Shown piece after piece: positions 15,435 to 24,096 of a DNA stretch of 40,026 bases. A program made the translations under genes and the position numbers. Position 1 is the first letter of the stretch. Each line of letters begins with the position of its first letter. The notes under the pieces were generated by a model. The model did no database searches. It was not told where the DNA came from and was given only the letters and a program-made list of their open reading frames with translations. The stretch is from the IMG/VR virus record IMGVR_UViG_3300028883_000083, positions 1-40,026 of that record; one strand, given 5' to 3'. The stretch is from a virus.

Positions 15435-16038
15435 AGGTGTAGAACCTCCCATAACGTGCGAACACGTCGTCGACCTCCTTGGGGGGCTCACTGCTGCCCT
15501 TGAAGTACGAGAACGACTGCTCGCCGTCAGATTGCGATGCCAGCTGCTGCTGGGCCGGGGCCGAAGAGTTAAACTTCGCCAGGAGGCACAGGGCCCGCTT
15601 CAAGTCCTCCGGAAGGCGGGCATACCCGAACGTATACGTGACCCTCCACAGATTAATCTTAGACCGCGAGAACCTGAGCCCCTCACGGAAGGCGATGTAG
15701 TTGCCATCAGTGTAGGGGGTGTAGTTGCTGTCCACAGATTCCCAGTCGCTGCCATCCCAGTATTCGACTGCATCAACCGACACGACTGGGGCCTGTCGCG
15801 GGAAGTACCGGAGGCCCCCATCCCCGCGGAACTCCTCAACTGCCTGGGTGTACCGCCCAACAGAAAAGAAGCGCCCGGTCGTCTGCGCAAGGGCTGATGT
15901 GGCGTCCTTGATGGCCTGCTCAATCTGGGTGGCGTTGCTCGGGGCGCTTATGCCGGCGAACAGGTAGTACTCAGCCAGCGAAACGAGCATCGGTGCGGCC
16001 ACGACCGCTTTTGCAGTTTGAGTTGCTGTCTCAGCCAT
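15427..16038 (-). CDS. Head-tail connector protein (gp6-like)
   Basis: A 203-residue protein; ATG at 16036-16038 follows GGAGGG. Helix-rich N-terminal (VSLAEYYLFAGISAP, then ATQIEQAIKDATSALAQTTGR) leads to FRGDGG and PVVSVDAVEYWDGSDWE, then a terminal helix pair with ARLPEDLKRALCLLAKF. This layout is typical of gp6-like adaptor proteins that form the ring below the portal. The end is enriched in Gln and Ser. Confidence 0.72.
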   Translation of the reverse strand: MAETATQTAKAVVAAPMLVSLAEYYLFAGISAPSNATQIEQAIKDATSALAQTTGRFFSVGRYTQAVEEFRGDGGLRYFPRQAPVVSVDAVEYWDGSDWESVDSNYTPYTDGNYIAFREGLRFSRSKINLWRVTYTFGYARLPEDLKRALCLLAKFNSSAPAQQQLASQSDGEQSFSYFKGSSEPPKEVDDVFARYGRFYTYG

Positions 16039-16384
16039 GGAGCCCTCCATCGTCCTCGGACGCACCGTTGCACCCATCGTCCCCCGAACGTCCCTCCTGG
16101 TCGGCCTCAGAGTCCTTGCAGTCCTCGTAGGGGGACGTGGTCAGATGGTTTACAAACGGTTCCTCGCCAGTCCACTCGCCGCCCCCCATATTGACCGGAA
16201 CCGAATCGTCGTCCACTTCCTCGTACGGGCGGAAGGCTTCAGGGGTGCTGGGGGCCACGGTGATAATCTCACCGTCGAGCCCCGCTGACGATATGTCGCT
16301 CGTCATCTTGTTGGCCTCAGGCGACTCCACCCTGTAGCCTGCCTTTTGTAGGAGCTTTATTGCCCTGCTAATTCTGCTTTGCAT
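16031..16384 (-). CDS. Acidic hypothetical protein (117 aa)
   Basis: The first 35 residues are basic and helical (MQSRISRAIKLLQKAGYRVESPEANK); the rest is acidic and probably disordered (EEVDDDSVPVN, DCKDSEADQEG). No family recognised. It overlaps the glycosyltransferase upstream by 28 bases and the connector downstream by eight, so it is tightly embedded in the head operon. Confidence 0.6.
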   Translation of the reverse strand: MQSRISRAIKLLQKAGYRVESPEANKMTSDISSAGLDGEIITVAPSTPEAFRPYEEVDDDSVPVNMGGGEWTGEEPFVNHLTTSPYEDCKDSEADQEGRSGDDGCNGASEDDGGLHG

Positions 16385-17379
16385 GACTTGCTCTCCTCGT
16401 ATAGTTTGTGGATGGCCTCGTTGCCACGGAAGTTACGAGTCTTCTCCTGTAGCTCCTCGAGCAAACGCAAACGCCGATTGCTGAGGCCGTATGTGTTGAC
16501 ATGAGCCCTGGCATAATCAAGTGCCTCTTTCCTGAACTCCTCGTCCTCCATAACTCGCTCGATATGGCCCCTCATCATGCAGGTGTCGCCAGGGGCAGAG
16601 GTAAGCGACGGCCACAATGCCGCCTGAGTGTGGCAGGCCGAGGAGCCGACACATGGTGTCCCCAGCACAGCGCACTCAATCGGTAGCCGCCCCCACGAGT
16701 TGACCCAGTGATACGAGTCCACAATGCATTTCCGGGCCTTCACCCACCCGAGGAACTGTGGATAGGGCGCAATCTGGAACTTTATGTCAAAGAACGCCTT
16801 GCATTCATCCAGCAGGGCAGCATCCATCAGCCACGCACCGTACAGGTACGGCAAGTCCCTCAAGGCGGCATACGGACTGAACCAGTTGCCGTCATAGCGG
16901 TGCACTACCGCTCCTATGTCCAGCTCGATTGAAGACTGGCCGGGGCCCACCTTAGACAGGTTCTCCAGGTCAGCAGGATGCTGGATGAGCTTGCAGGTGT
17001 CACCGGGGGGCGTGAACCCATTGGTCTGGCGGACAATCATCGGCTCGGGGCCGAACACCATGTCGCAATAGGCAATGGCGTCCTCGAGGGCGTGGGGATT
17101 GTAGCCGGAGCGCCACAGCTGCACAGCGTAATCCATGACGCCAACGATGATAGTGCGGGGGGAAACCAGGTTCCGCAAGCGCTGCACTGTGCGGGCGTCG
17201 ACTTCGGGCTTGGCGAGCGTGACCATGATGATGTCAAACTGCTTAAGCCTCAACCTGAGCTGCTGCCACTGGCCAATGTGGCCCCTGAACGCTGCATGCC
17301 AACAAAAGTACCCTGTCTTCATTACGGGGGCGTCGTAAATCTCCCTGACGTCGCTGCTGATGATGTGTGCGAACTTCAT
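16357..17379 (-). CDS. GT-B glycosyltransferase within the head operon
   Basis: A 340-residue protein; ATG follows TTGGAGGAG. It has two Rossmann-like halves. The C-terminal half shows the donor-site pattern of GT-B enzymes: SYHWVNSWGRLPIECAVLGTPCVGS near residues 225-250, then a helix pair with GHIERVMEDEEFRKEALDYARAHV typical of family GT4-like ends. The N-terminal half has DIIMVTLAKPEVD and TIIVGVMDYAVQLWR strands. It lies between the capsid-adjacent gene and the connector genes, so it probably glycosylates a virion protein such as the Ser/Thr-rich repeat protein, though action on DNA or host surface is not excluded. Key acidic sugar-binding residues are only partly clear. Confidence 0.65.
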   Translation of the reverse strand: MKFAHIISSDVREIYDAPVMKTGYFCWHAAFRGHIGQWQQLRLRLKQFDIIMVTLAKPEVDARTVQRLRNLVSPRTIIVGVMDYAVQLWRSGYNPHALEDAIAYCDMVFGPEPMIVRQTNGFTPPGDTCKLIQHPADLENLSKVGPGQSSIELDIGAVVHRYDGNWFSPYAALRDLPYLYGAWLMDAALLDECKAFFDIKFQIAPYPQFLGWVKARKCIVDSYHWVNSWGRLPIECAVLGTPCVGSSACHTQAALWPSLTSAPGDTCMMRGHIERVMEDEEFRKEALDYARAHVNTYGLSNRRLRLLEELQEKTRNFRGNEAIHKLYEESKSCKAELAGQ

Positions 17380-17453
17380 AATAGTACTCCTCCAAGAGTG
17401 CTAAAAGAGCGGGGCCGGGCTAGCGACCCCACTCATGGTTAGGTTATGCCAGC

Positions 17454-17723
17454 TTACGCCGACGTATCGTGCCAGAGGACAAGCGCCAACTGACCGGACA
17501 GGTTATTCGTGGCCGTGAAGCCGCCGGCAACCACAGTGCAGTTGGTGGTGATATCCTCAATCATACCGATGGTGTCCTCGGATATCCTGATGATAGCGAA
17601 GACCTCATCAGTAGTGGCCATCCCCGTGATGGCGTTCGTGCCACCGACGGTAGCCCCCGTTACGACGTTCGTCTTGAACGCGATGGAGCTGACCGCCTGA
17701 GTCGGTTTTGAGATTACTGCCAC
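17454..17723 (-). CDS. Small capsid-associated (decoration-like) protein
   Basis: An 89-residue protein with GTG start (17721-17723) after AGGAG. It is rich in Thr, Val, Ala and Gly and almost lacks basic residues, consistent with a beta-sandwich decoration protein. It immediately follows the major capsid gene, where such proteins are usually found. I see no specific motif. Confidence 0.6.
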   Translation of the reverse strand: MAVISKPTQAVSSIAFKTNVVTGATVGGTNAITGMATTDEVFAIIRISEDTIGMIEDITTNCTVVAGGFTATNNLSGQLALVLWHDTSA

Positions 17724-17763
17724 TTCGGTATCTCCTATTCTACAAGGTCAAAGTACTGCTGTC

Positions 17764-19323
17764 TTATGCCGTGTGCTGCACGTTAATGCCGCACGTGACC
17801 GGGACGATGGCGTCAGCACTGATGGTGCCGAAGTCCCACCGGGCGGTAGCAACAAACTGGCGCTGCTGGGTCAGGATGTCCTTCGCCATTTCGAGCGTGA
17901 TGCCCCGGCGCTGTCCAATACGCCACGACGGAGCGTGGGTATAGGTGACAGACGTGTGCTTCTGAGAGCCGGAAGCATTGTGGAAGCCATCACTGTCCAG
18001 CGTCTCAAGGTACTGACCGGAGATGTGAGTCGGGGAGCCGAGGATGCTCGGCAGCTGCCCTGAGATGATGTACTGCAGAACTCCCAGAGCATCAGTGTCG
18101 TACAGAGCATGCAGCATCTGCATCCTGCCCTTGACGCCAGTCAGCCAGAAGCACTGGTCAGGTCGAGCACCAGCGACACCCTGCAGGCCCTGCTGATACT
18201 CGAGACATGCCAGCTCCAGCGCATTCACGCCAGTGCCGGACGACGGAGTCTCGATGTCGAAGGTCTTGCTATCGTCGTCGGCCCGAGCCCGTAGCCCGAT
18301 GAACGTGGTCTCCACATTGTACGTCTGCCACTTGGTCTCGTGGACGTTGTCAATGTGGGTGGCTGCGGTATCACCGTTGATGATGGCTGATTCCAGGCCC
18401 TCAAGCAGCGCCATGGAGAGCTCCTTGCGGATGAAATCAACCATGCTGATGATGCTGTCCTCCGTCAGCTCCTCACTCCCGATGAGTGCCCCGATGAACA
18501 CGGTCGGAGTGAACAGGTGCCGGTCGGTGGCGATGCTGGTCTTGCGGGCCTGCTCGGCGTTGTCGGTGGTAGACTCCCCGCCCTTGTAGACCGTGGCCCG
18601 GCCATTCTGGAAGGGATAGTACCCCGATGCGCCCTTGCCCATCTGCCACACCTGGAAGCGGTTGGCAAGGCTCGGCTGCAAACGCAACAGCTCGTTGAAC
18701 TGGGCGGACATCTCAGTCGGCACCCATTCAGCACCGTAGCCGGTGTTGCCCCCGGCCATGGCGTGGCCGAGTTTCTCGTCGAACTTCTTGGTCTCTTCGA
18801 CGAAAGCCTTCCACAGCGGCTGGTCTTCAAGGCGATAGCGCCCGCTCTTGCCGTGGGAGAACTGCTTGAATGCATCGACGCACAAGACGGCATCGTGCAT
18901 GTTCCGCAGGTTCCTCAGGTCGACGCCCCGGTCATGCTTGTCGTAATCGATGGGCATGTGGAACAGGGCGTGGGCCCGGTAGTCAACTTCGGAGTAAGGC
19001 TTGCCATCTTCGTGGGTCAGCCACTCCATCCCCGTCAGCATGTGACGGTAGTCTTCGAACTGAAAGCGCTCGCCAACAACGGTCGCGGCCTGTTCAGCTG
19101 TCTGCAACCGCTGCTCAACACCGGCGATGTCGTTCGCGATTTTCTCCATGCGGTTGGAGAACTCTTCCTTCGTAATCAGGTCACCCTTGAATTTTGTGAC
19201 CTCCTCGCGGAGGCTGTTGTGCATCCCGATGAGCTTTTCCTGCTCATCCTTGAGATTGACCTGCGTTGACTGGAGTACGTCAAGGTCGAACTCTTTCAGG
19301 TCCGGTACTTTCTTATCCGGCAT
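17764..19323 (-). CDS. Major capsid protein, HK97 fold
   Basis: A 519-residue protein. Residues 1-95 form a charged coiled-coil, the scaffold-like delta domain (LKDEQEKLIGMHNSLREEVTK, RMEKIANDIAGVEQRLQTAEQ). The mature part contains GAEWVPTEMSAQF, STTDNAEQARKTSIATDRHLFTP, ALLEGLESAIINGD and WLTGVKGRMQMLHALYD, patterns seen in HK97-type capsid subunits (N-arm, E-loop, P-domain spine helix, A-domain). It lies directly downstream of the protease that would remove the N-terminal domain. Confidence 0.88.
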   Translation of the reverse strand: MPDKKVPDLKEFDLDVLQSTQVNLKDEQEKLIGMHNSLREEVTKFKGDLITKEEFSNRMEKIANDIAGVEQRLQTAEQAATVVGERFQFEDYRHMLTGMEWLTHEDGKPYSEVDYRAHALFHMPIDYDKHDRGVDLRNLRNMHDAVLCVDAFKQFSHGKSGRYRLEDQPLWKAFVEETKKFDEKLGHAMAGGNTGYGAEWVPTEMSAQFNELLRLQPSLANRFQVWQMGKGASGYYPFQNGRATVYKGGESTTDNAEQARKTSIATDRHLFTPTVFIGALIGSEELTEDSIISMVDFIRKELSMALLEGLESAIINGDTAATHIDNVHETKWQTYNVETTFIGLRARADDDSKTFDIETPSSGTGVNALELACLEYQQGLQGVAGARPDQCFWLTGVKGRMQMLHALYDTDALGVLQYIISGQLPSILGSPTHISGQYLETLDSDGFHNASGSQKHTSVTYTHAPSWRIGQRRGITLEMAKDILTQQRQFVATARWDFGTISADAIVPVTCGINVQHTA

Positions 19324-19972
19324 CGTAAATCCTTCCCTCAGTCACGAGATACCTTCTGCCCTTGTGTATGAGGTAGAAGTGGTCTCGCGGTTTATGTTCA
19401 GTTGTCCTGTCTGGCTTAGCAAAGGCTGCCTGGTGGAATACCTCGAAAAGTGACTCGTCATTGGCCCCCACGTTCACAGTCGACACCTCAAGCAGGACGC
19501 CCTTGGAGATTGTTAGCAGCTTCTCCTTCTTGTCGTAGTCGAGGCCATCCTCCTCTGGGATGAAGCCGATTGAGAATGCGTTGGTGACCTTGTCGCGGAT
19601 GGCCCGCTTCAGGCGCTCGGGAGCCTCAGCCCAGATGTGGCCTGACCCCCACAAGCCCTTGCCCTTCACAAACTCATACCGTAGTATCTGGCCGACTGGC
19701 AGGTCTGAGCCCCCACCGAGCAGGAACCGACGTCCATGCTGGTCGAGCACTCGGCCATTCCAGCGAGACGTCCCACCAGACCAGTCAAAGGTCTCAGCCT
19801 TGACAATCTGACGGTACGAGTTTATCTTCTCCGTGGTGAGCCAGCCACGTATTTTGATGTCACCATCTGGGGTGTCCCCATCATGGAATGACTGGGCCGG
19901 GGCGCCACCGTCCAGCTGGCACACTCCCGCACAAGTCATGACAACAAAGTCTCCAGGCTCAGGTAATGTCAT
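19313..19972 (-). CDS. Prohead maturation protease (U35-like)
   Basis: A 219-residue protease. Expected elements are present: GDIKIRGWLTTEKINSYRQIV, RVLDQHGRRFLLGGGSDLPVG with the likely catalytic His, and NAFSIGFIPEED followed by LLEVSTVNVGAND with a candidate catalytic Ser. These match the herpesvirus-assemblin-like fold of phage prohead proteases. The ATG overlaps the portal stop as ATGA, and the 3' end overlaps the capsid start by 11 bases. Confidence 0.88.
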   Translation of the reverse strand: MTLPEPGDFVVMTCAGVCQLDGGAPAQSFHDGDTPDGDIKIRGWLTTEKINSYRQIVKAETFDWSGGTSRWNGRVLDQHGRRFLLGGGSDLPVGQILRYEFVKGKGLWGSGHIWAEAPERLKRAIRDKVTNAFSIGFIPEEDGLDYDKKEKLLTISKGVLLEVSTVNVGANDESLFEVFHQAAFAKPDRTTEHKPRDHFYLIHKGRRYLVTEGRIYDAG

Positions 19973-21825
19973 GCCGCAGCCTCCTTGCGTGTCTTGCTGT
20001 CTATGAGTGCCTGGCTCTCGACAGCTTCATGTTCGTAGTTGATGGTCGTGGCCTTACGCCAGACCAGTGACACTATGTCATGTGCGAGACGGCCCGCCCT
20101 CTCAGGCGAGAAGTGCCGCACCACATTCTTCGTCAGGGTGTCAAGGCTCCACCCGTAGGTGTCGCAATCTGACAGGGCGTTGGTTACCAGCTGACGAGTC
20201 TCCGTGTTGAAGTCATTCAGAGTCCTCTTCAGGAGACCCAGGGCAGCCGAAGTGGGCCCATCGGTGGAATCGGGTAGCCCCGGTAGCTCGGAGCCCTTGT
20301 GGAGCTCCACGACTCGGTCGTACAGCAACGCTCGGGCCGGGGGAAGCACCGCTACATGGAGTCCCCGGTTGGTGCGCTCATGGGGTAGCAAGGCTTGCAC
20401 ATCCTTCTCAGGAAAGCAGAACCGGGACATGAACGCACCATTGACCGAGAACTCCCTCATGGAGGAGACAATGCACCGACGCTGCCGCCGGAGTTCCTTC
20501 AGAATGACCAGGCCCATCGACTGCTCCTCCTTTTTGGGAGGTTTGGCCGTGGGCTTATCTTCATCATCGCCTTTGTCGGCCGGGCTCTTGGCCTCGTCCT
20601 CGTCGTCGTCCGGGGGCGTCGGGGGCGGGGCTGCTGGCTCGTCCAGCTCCTCACGTCCCAGCTCCTCCCGAACCTCATTCTTGGTGAGGATTCCTTCCCG
20701 GACATAAGCACAATGCACATCGGCTCGCTCCTTGGGGTCACCCTGCAAAGCCGGCACTCCACCGAAGTAGAACTTCAGCATGATGTCCTCACCGAAGTAA
20801 GGCCATATCAGCTGCGAGTTGATGTCATCGGCGAGCGTCGACGTTATCGGCATGACCGTATTGTTCCAGAAGTCCTTGTCCTGAGCCACGGCGTTGGCGT
20901 AATTGGCATACTCCATCACCCCTCCCCTGAAGGGGGGCAGCCCGAAGACACCGAATATCTTCTCCCGGATATGCTTCAGCAGCTCCAGGAATGCGATGTC
21001 CTTGTGCTTGAGCCCTGGATTCTCTATCTTGCCAGGGTACCGATTGATAAACGTGCCAAAGTAATTGTCCACGCCCTCAGTGTCAGCCTTGAGTTGCTCG
21101 AGGAGCTGCTCGTGCTGCTCTGGTGTGAGTTTGACATCGGGGGTGAACATCAGCCCAAGCGCCCCACCGTGCTCGAACCACGCCCGGTTGAACTGGTTCA
21201 CCTTGTAATCCATCTCAATCTCTACGCGAACCGACTCATGACGGGGCTTACCCCAGAGGGGGTCTTCGACCGTAACGTCACAGATGTGCAGCACGCGACT
21301 CGCTGGGTAACGCAGGGGGCCGTCCGGCAGCCCCTCAATCCGGTAGGCCCCCACGCGCACCCCCTGTCTTTCCGCCACCACGTTGCGGGGGTCTCTGGGC
21401 CAGAGCTCGAGCGTTGCGTTCGGCCCGGTCTGGCGCTCTATGGTGCATATCGCGTTGCCGTCACCAAGGTAGCTCATCACCATGTGCCGGACAATCTTCC
21501 GCAGCGTCATGGTTGGGTTCGGGTGCTTGAGCAAGGCATTGGCCGGATGGTCGGTGTCGACGTATGACGAGTCCGCCCCATCCGTCTCCTCTGTGCTCAC
21601 AATCTGCAAGGGGAGAGAACCGATGGCATCGCTCAGCGCACGGACACAGATGGCCACATTCGCATTGATGTTCCGGGCAAGGATGTCAAATGGCGCATTC
21701 GGGGAGCGCCTCATTACCTTCGCACCACCGTACTTCAGCCAGTACTCAGCGCCAGCCGCCCTGTCCTTGTGGACGTACTGTGCAGCCCGGTCGAGGAGGG
21801 CCGCTGCCTTTGCACGGAGCCCCAT
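19969..21825 (-). CDS. Portal protein with long C-terminal extension
   Basis: A 618-residue protein. Residues 1-400 match HK97-family portals: ANVAICVRALSDAIGSLPLQI, then HPANALLKHPNPTMT, LHICDVT, and REKIFGVFGLPPFRGG with ANYANAVAQDKDFWNNTVMP. Residues 400-450 are an acidic/Pro/Lys-rich linker (PPPTPPDDDEDEAKSPADKGD). Beyond it is a helical domain of about 170 residues (LVILKELRRQRRCIVSS, then YEHEAVESQALIDSK) not found in ordinary portals. The portal ring docks the terminase and tail; the extra domain is unidentified, perhaps a MuF-like or injected domain. Confidence 0.86.
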   Translation of the reverse strand: MGLRAKAAALLDRAAQYVHKDRAAGAEYWLKYGGAKVMRRSPNAPFDILARNINANVAICVRALSDAIGSLPLQIVSTEETDGADSSYVDTDHPANALLKHPNPTMTLRKIVRHMVMSYLGDGNAICTIERQTGPNATLELWPRDPRNVVAERQGVRVGAYRIEGLPDGPLRYPASRVLHICDVTVEDPLWGKPRHESVRVEIEMDYKVNQFNRAWFEHGGALGLMFTPDVKLTPEQHEQLLEQLKADTEGVDNYFGTFINRYPGKIENPGLKHKDIAFLELLKHIREKIFGVFGLPPFRGGVMEYANYANAVAQDKDFWNNTVMPITSTLADDINSQLIWPYFGEDIMLKFYFGGVPALQGDPKERADVHCAYVREGILTKNEVREELGREELDEPAAPPPTPPDDDEDEAKSPADKGDDEDKPTAKPPKKEEQSMGLVILKELRRQRRCIVSSMREFSVNGAFMSRFCFPEKDVQALLPHERTNRGLHVAVLPPARALLYDRVVELHKGSELPGLPDSTDGPTSAALGLLKRTLNDFNTETRQLVTNALSDCDTYGWSLDTLTKNVVRHFSPERAGRLAHDIVSLVWRKATTINYEHEAVESQALIDSKTRKEAAA

Positions 21826-21826
21826 G

Positions 21827-21970
21827 TCACCATCCTCTCAGCGTTGCATCAATGATGAGCACGATGACAGTGTACATGCACAGAAACAGCGTCTTCTTGG
21901 TGTGGTACACGGTTGCGAGCCAGCCCTTGTACTCAACCAGCTTGTATCCTTCGGTTTTCTTCTTAGCCAC
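21827..21970 (-). CDS. Small membrane protein (47 aa)
   Basis: GTG start at 21968-21970 after AGGAGG; the product begins VAKKKTEGYKLVEYKGWLAT and has one hydrophobic segment near residues 29-43 (LFLCMYTVIVLIIDA). The stop lies one base before the portal ATG. A tail-less, one-span protein between the Fn3-like and portal genes; role unknown. Start and stop fit neighbour spacing well, which supports it being a gene. Confidence 0.65.
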   Translation of the reverse strand: MAKKKTEGYKLVEYKGWLATVYHTKKTLFLCMYTVIVLIIDATLRGW

Positions 21971-21979
21971 GGTGGCCTC

Positions 21980-22420
21980 CTATTCGTAGTTGCGAGCATC
22001 CCAAACGGGAGCGGGCGGAATCTCGTCGTCCGTTTGCAGCACGGCCACATTTCCCATAGCCGCCACATTGCCCGCATCATCGTAAGGCTTGATGGAGACG
22101 TACACAGTGGCATTCCCAGGAAGGTCACTGAGCGTGTAATATTGAGTCGTCCCACAAGCCTCGGAAGTTATGTCGGTAATGATGGTCACGTCCGGCCCCG
22201 GTATCCACCCACTACTCGTATCGGCAGCCACCACAGCGGCGCTGTCGAGTGACCAAACGAGGTAGTGGCCCTGCGGAGGCCCCGTGAGGCAATCCTCCCC
22301 ATCGTCAGCAGTCACCGTCCACTTGACGGTCAGGTCAGCAGCCGTGCAAGCCTCTGCCAGGAACAGCAGCAGCAAAGCAAGGAAGGCGACCTTGAATAGC
22401 GTCTTCAGCGAACTCTCCAT
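21980..22420 (-). CDS. Secreted fibronectin-III-like protein
   Basis: A 146-residue protein with a signal peptide (KTLFKVAFLALLLLFLAEACTA) and a mature beta-sandwich with the features of an Fn3 domain: LTVKWT, then GHYLVWSLDSA, YYTLSDLPGNATVYVSIKPYDDAGNVA. Fn3 domains in phage virion proteins bind carbohydrate, but a signal peptide between terminase and portal is unusual: it should be exported to the periplasm or outer surface. It overlaps the terminase end by 16 bases. Possible roles are surface exclusion or receptor modification; neither is demonstrated. Confidence 0.72.
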   Translation of the reverse strand: MESSLKTLFKVAFLALLLLFLAEACTAADLTVKWTVTADDGEDCLTGPPQGHYLVWSLDSAAVVAADTSSGWIPGPDVTIITDITSEACGTTQYYTLSDLPGNATVYVSIKPYDDAGNVAAMGNVAVLQTDDEIPPAPVWDARNYE

Positions 22421-24096
22421 GATGTCTTCTCCTTTTGTGTTTTATGCCGGGGGACGCCAGACTCTCCCACCATGAGCATGGCGAGATAGGCGTATACCTC
22501 AGCGTGAAAGAAGTGGTCGTTTCCGCCAGTCCATATGGGATAGCCTCGGGCGTCGAGCATTCGGACAGGCATGAGCATCTGCTTCTTGTACTGACCATTG
22601 CAGGCGCTCTCCCAGTCCCCCGGTATGACCCTCGCCTGATTCTTGAACGAGGCCACCATACGGTCGATAATCTCAGTGCGGTTGCACTTGATGACGCCCT
22701 TTTCCTCGTCGAGGACGTATAGGGCTGTCACCTCATCCTTGGGTCGGTAGTAACACATCGCTGACCCCTCCAGTCGCTGAACGAACTCGCGAGTCTGGGC
22801 GTATGAGCCACCGCCGGCATCTATCACTACTCCGGAGCACTTATATGCCCGGATGTATACCTCTGCCTGGTCGAGGTCTTCGCAGATGTGAAGCGCCCTC
22901 GTGAACGTCTTCCCATCTATGACCTCGTTGATGGCAAGGTGGTTCCCCTTGCCCTGGTCGAGCCCGGCCACCATCACTCCCCGCAGCATCACCTGAGCCT
23001 CCCTGGAGAGGACAGAGAGGGGCGCTCGTGACGCTACTCGTGCAAGGTTATCCTCCGTCAGCTTATCGTCCTTGTGGACGTAGGGGACGCCCAGCCACTG
23101 ATTATGGAAATTGCTCAGCAAGGACTGGTCGTTCTGGGCCTCGAGGAACTTGTCCCATAGCTCGCGGATGTCAGTCGGCCGGACGTTCACGAACAGACGG
23201 CTCACAGCGTACCCAGAGCCGACGCCACGAGGATTGGTGGAGCGCCACCGACCATGGCCGCATCGGTCGAATGGCACCCCACACCTGGTACACACGGGCC
23301 TCGGCTCCCCCACTTCTGACATAGCCGTATCACGCAGCTCCCATTCGCCACCCCCCGGCGTCCTCTCCTGGACAAAGTGCTGATACCAGTCGAGCTCCTG
23401 ATGATGACCGCAGCCGGGGCACTGCACTTCCCATATCTTCGCATCGGTGCGGCTGTACTTCTTGGCTATGCCGGTGCCGTCAATCGATGGGTTGCCGAAT
23501 ACCCTGATGATTGGATTCTTCTCTGAGGCGAGCCGGTCATTGAACCATGCCAGCCTCTCCTTGATGTGCTCGTCATGCTCGTCAATCAGCAAGGCGCTGG
23601 CCTGAAACTCAAAGGCTGCCTTGGCCTTCTGCACTGACATCGTTGAGCCCTGTGATTTGGCGGTGGTGCCGGCGAACTTCCATGTGCTGCCGTATATTGA
23701 CTTCATGCGGCGAGAGTCAGTCTCCTTCTCGGCTGCCTTTGTCGCGGCCCGGTACTCCTCCACTCGGCTCAGCAGTCCGTCAAGCCGGTCACCGACGAAC
23801 GTAGAGCACCAGCTATCATCGGGCAGCAGGTACATGCCCCTCTTGCCTTGACGTGCCAGGTTGAACATCTCGCAGAGGGCCCACTCAGAGATTCCCACCT
23901 GTACACACTTCCTCACGACGATGTAGGGGTCATTGTCCTGATACAGAGCGAGGAGCCATGGGCGGTCGTCGAATGTCATCTCCTGCTTCTGTGTCGTGCG
24001 ATGATGCTTGAGGGCAAGGTAGAGCCGGGGCCAACGGGCCCGAATGTAGCCCATCCCCTGAGCCATGGCATCCTGGAGGTTGCGAGGTTCACTCAT
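22405..24096 (-). CDS. terL: Terminase large subunit, GpA-like
   Basis: A 563-residue packaging motor and nuclease. The ATPase has RKCVQVGISEW at 62-72 (the adapted Walker A of GpA-type terminases) and LLIDEHDE around 169-176 (Walker B with catalytic Glu). A zinc ribbon CPGCGHH...CTRCG follows, as in lambda gpA relatives. The nuclease half has AGLDQGKG, VVIDAGGG and NDHFFHAEVYAYLA, giving the acidic metal-binding residues. The ATG at 24094-24096 overlaps the upstream stop as ATGA and is preferred; a GTG 23 codons upstream lacks a ribosome site. Confidence 0.9.
   Translation of the reverse strand: MSEPRNLQDAMAQGMGYIRARWPRLYLALKHHRTTQKQEMTFDDRPWLLALYQDNDPYIVVRKCVQVGISEWALCEMFNLARQGKRGMYLLPDDSWCSTFVGDRLDGLLSRVEEYRAATKAAEKETDSRRMKSIYGSTWKFAGTTAKSQGSTMSVQKAKAAFEFQASALLIDEHDEHIKERLAWFNDRLASEKNPIIRVFGNPSIDGTGIAKKYSRTDAKIWEVQCPGCGHHQELDWYQHFVQERTPGGGEWELRDTAMSEVGEPRPVCTRCGVPFDRCGHGRWRSTNPRGVGSGYAVSRLFVNVRPTDIRELWDKFLEAQNDQSLLSNFHNQWLGVPYVHKDDKLTEDNLARVASRAPLSVLSREAQVMLRGVMVAGLDQGKGNHLAINEVIDGKTFTRALHICEDLDQAEVYIRAYKCSGVVIDAGGGSYAQTREFVQRLEGSAMCYYRPKDEVTALYVLDEEKGVIKCNRTEIIDRMVASFKNQARVIPGDWESACNGQYKKQMLMPVRMLDARGYPIWTGGNDHFFHAEVYAYLAMLMVGESGVPRHKTQKEKTSWRVR

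Noticed and set aside
20395-21567. 390-codon plus-strand open frame over the portal gene
   Set aside because: It is antisense to a confidently identified portal gene and has no start signal.
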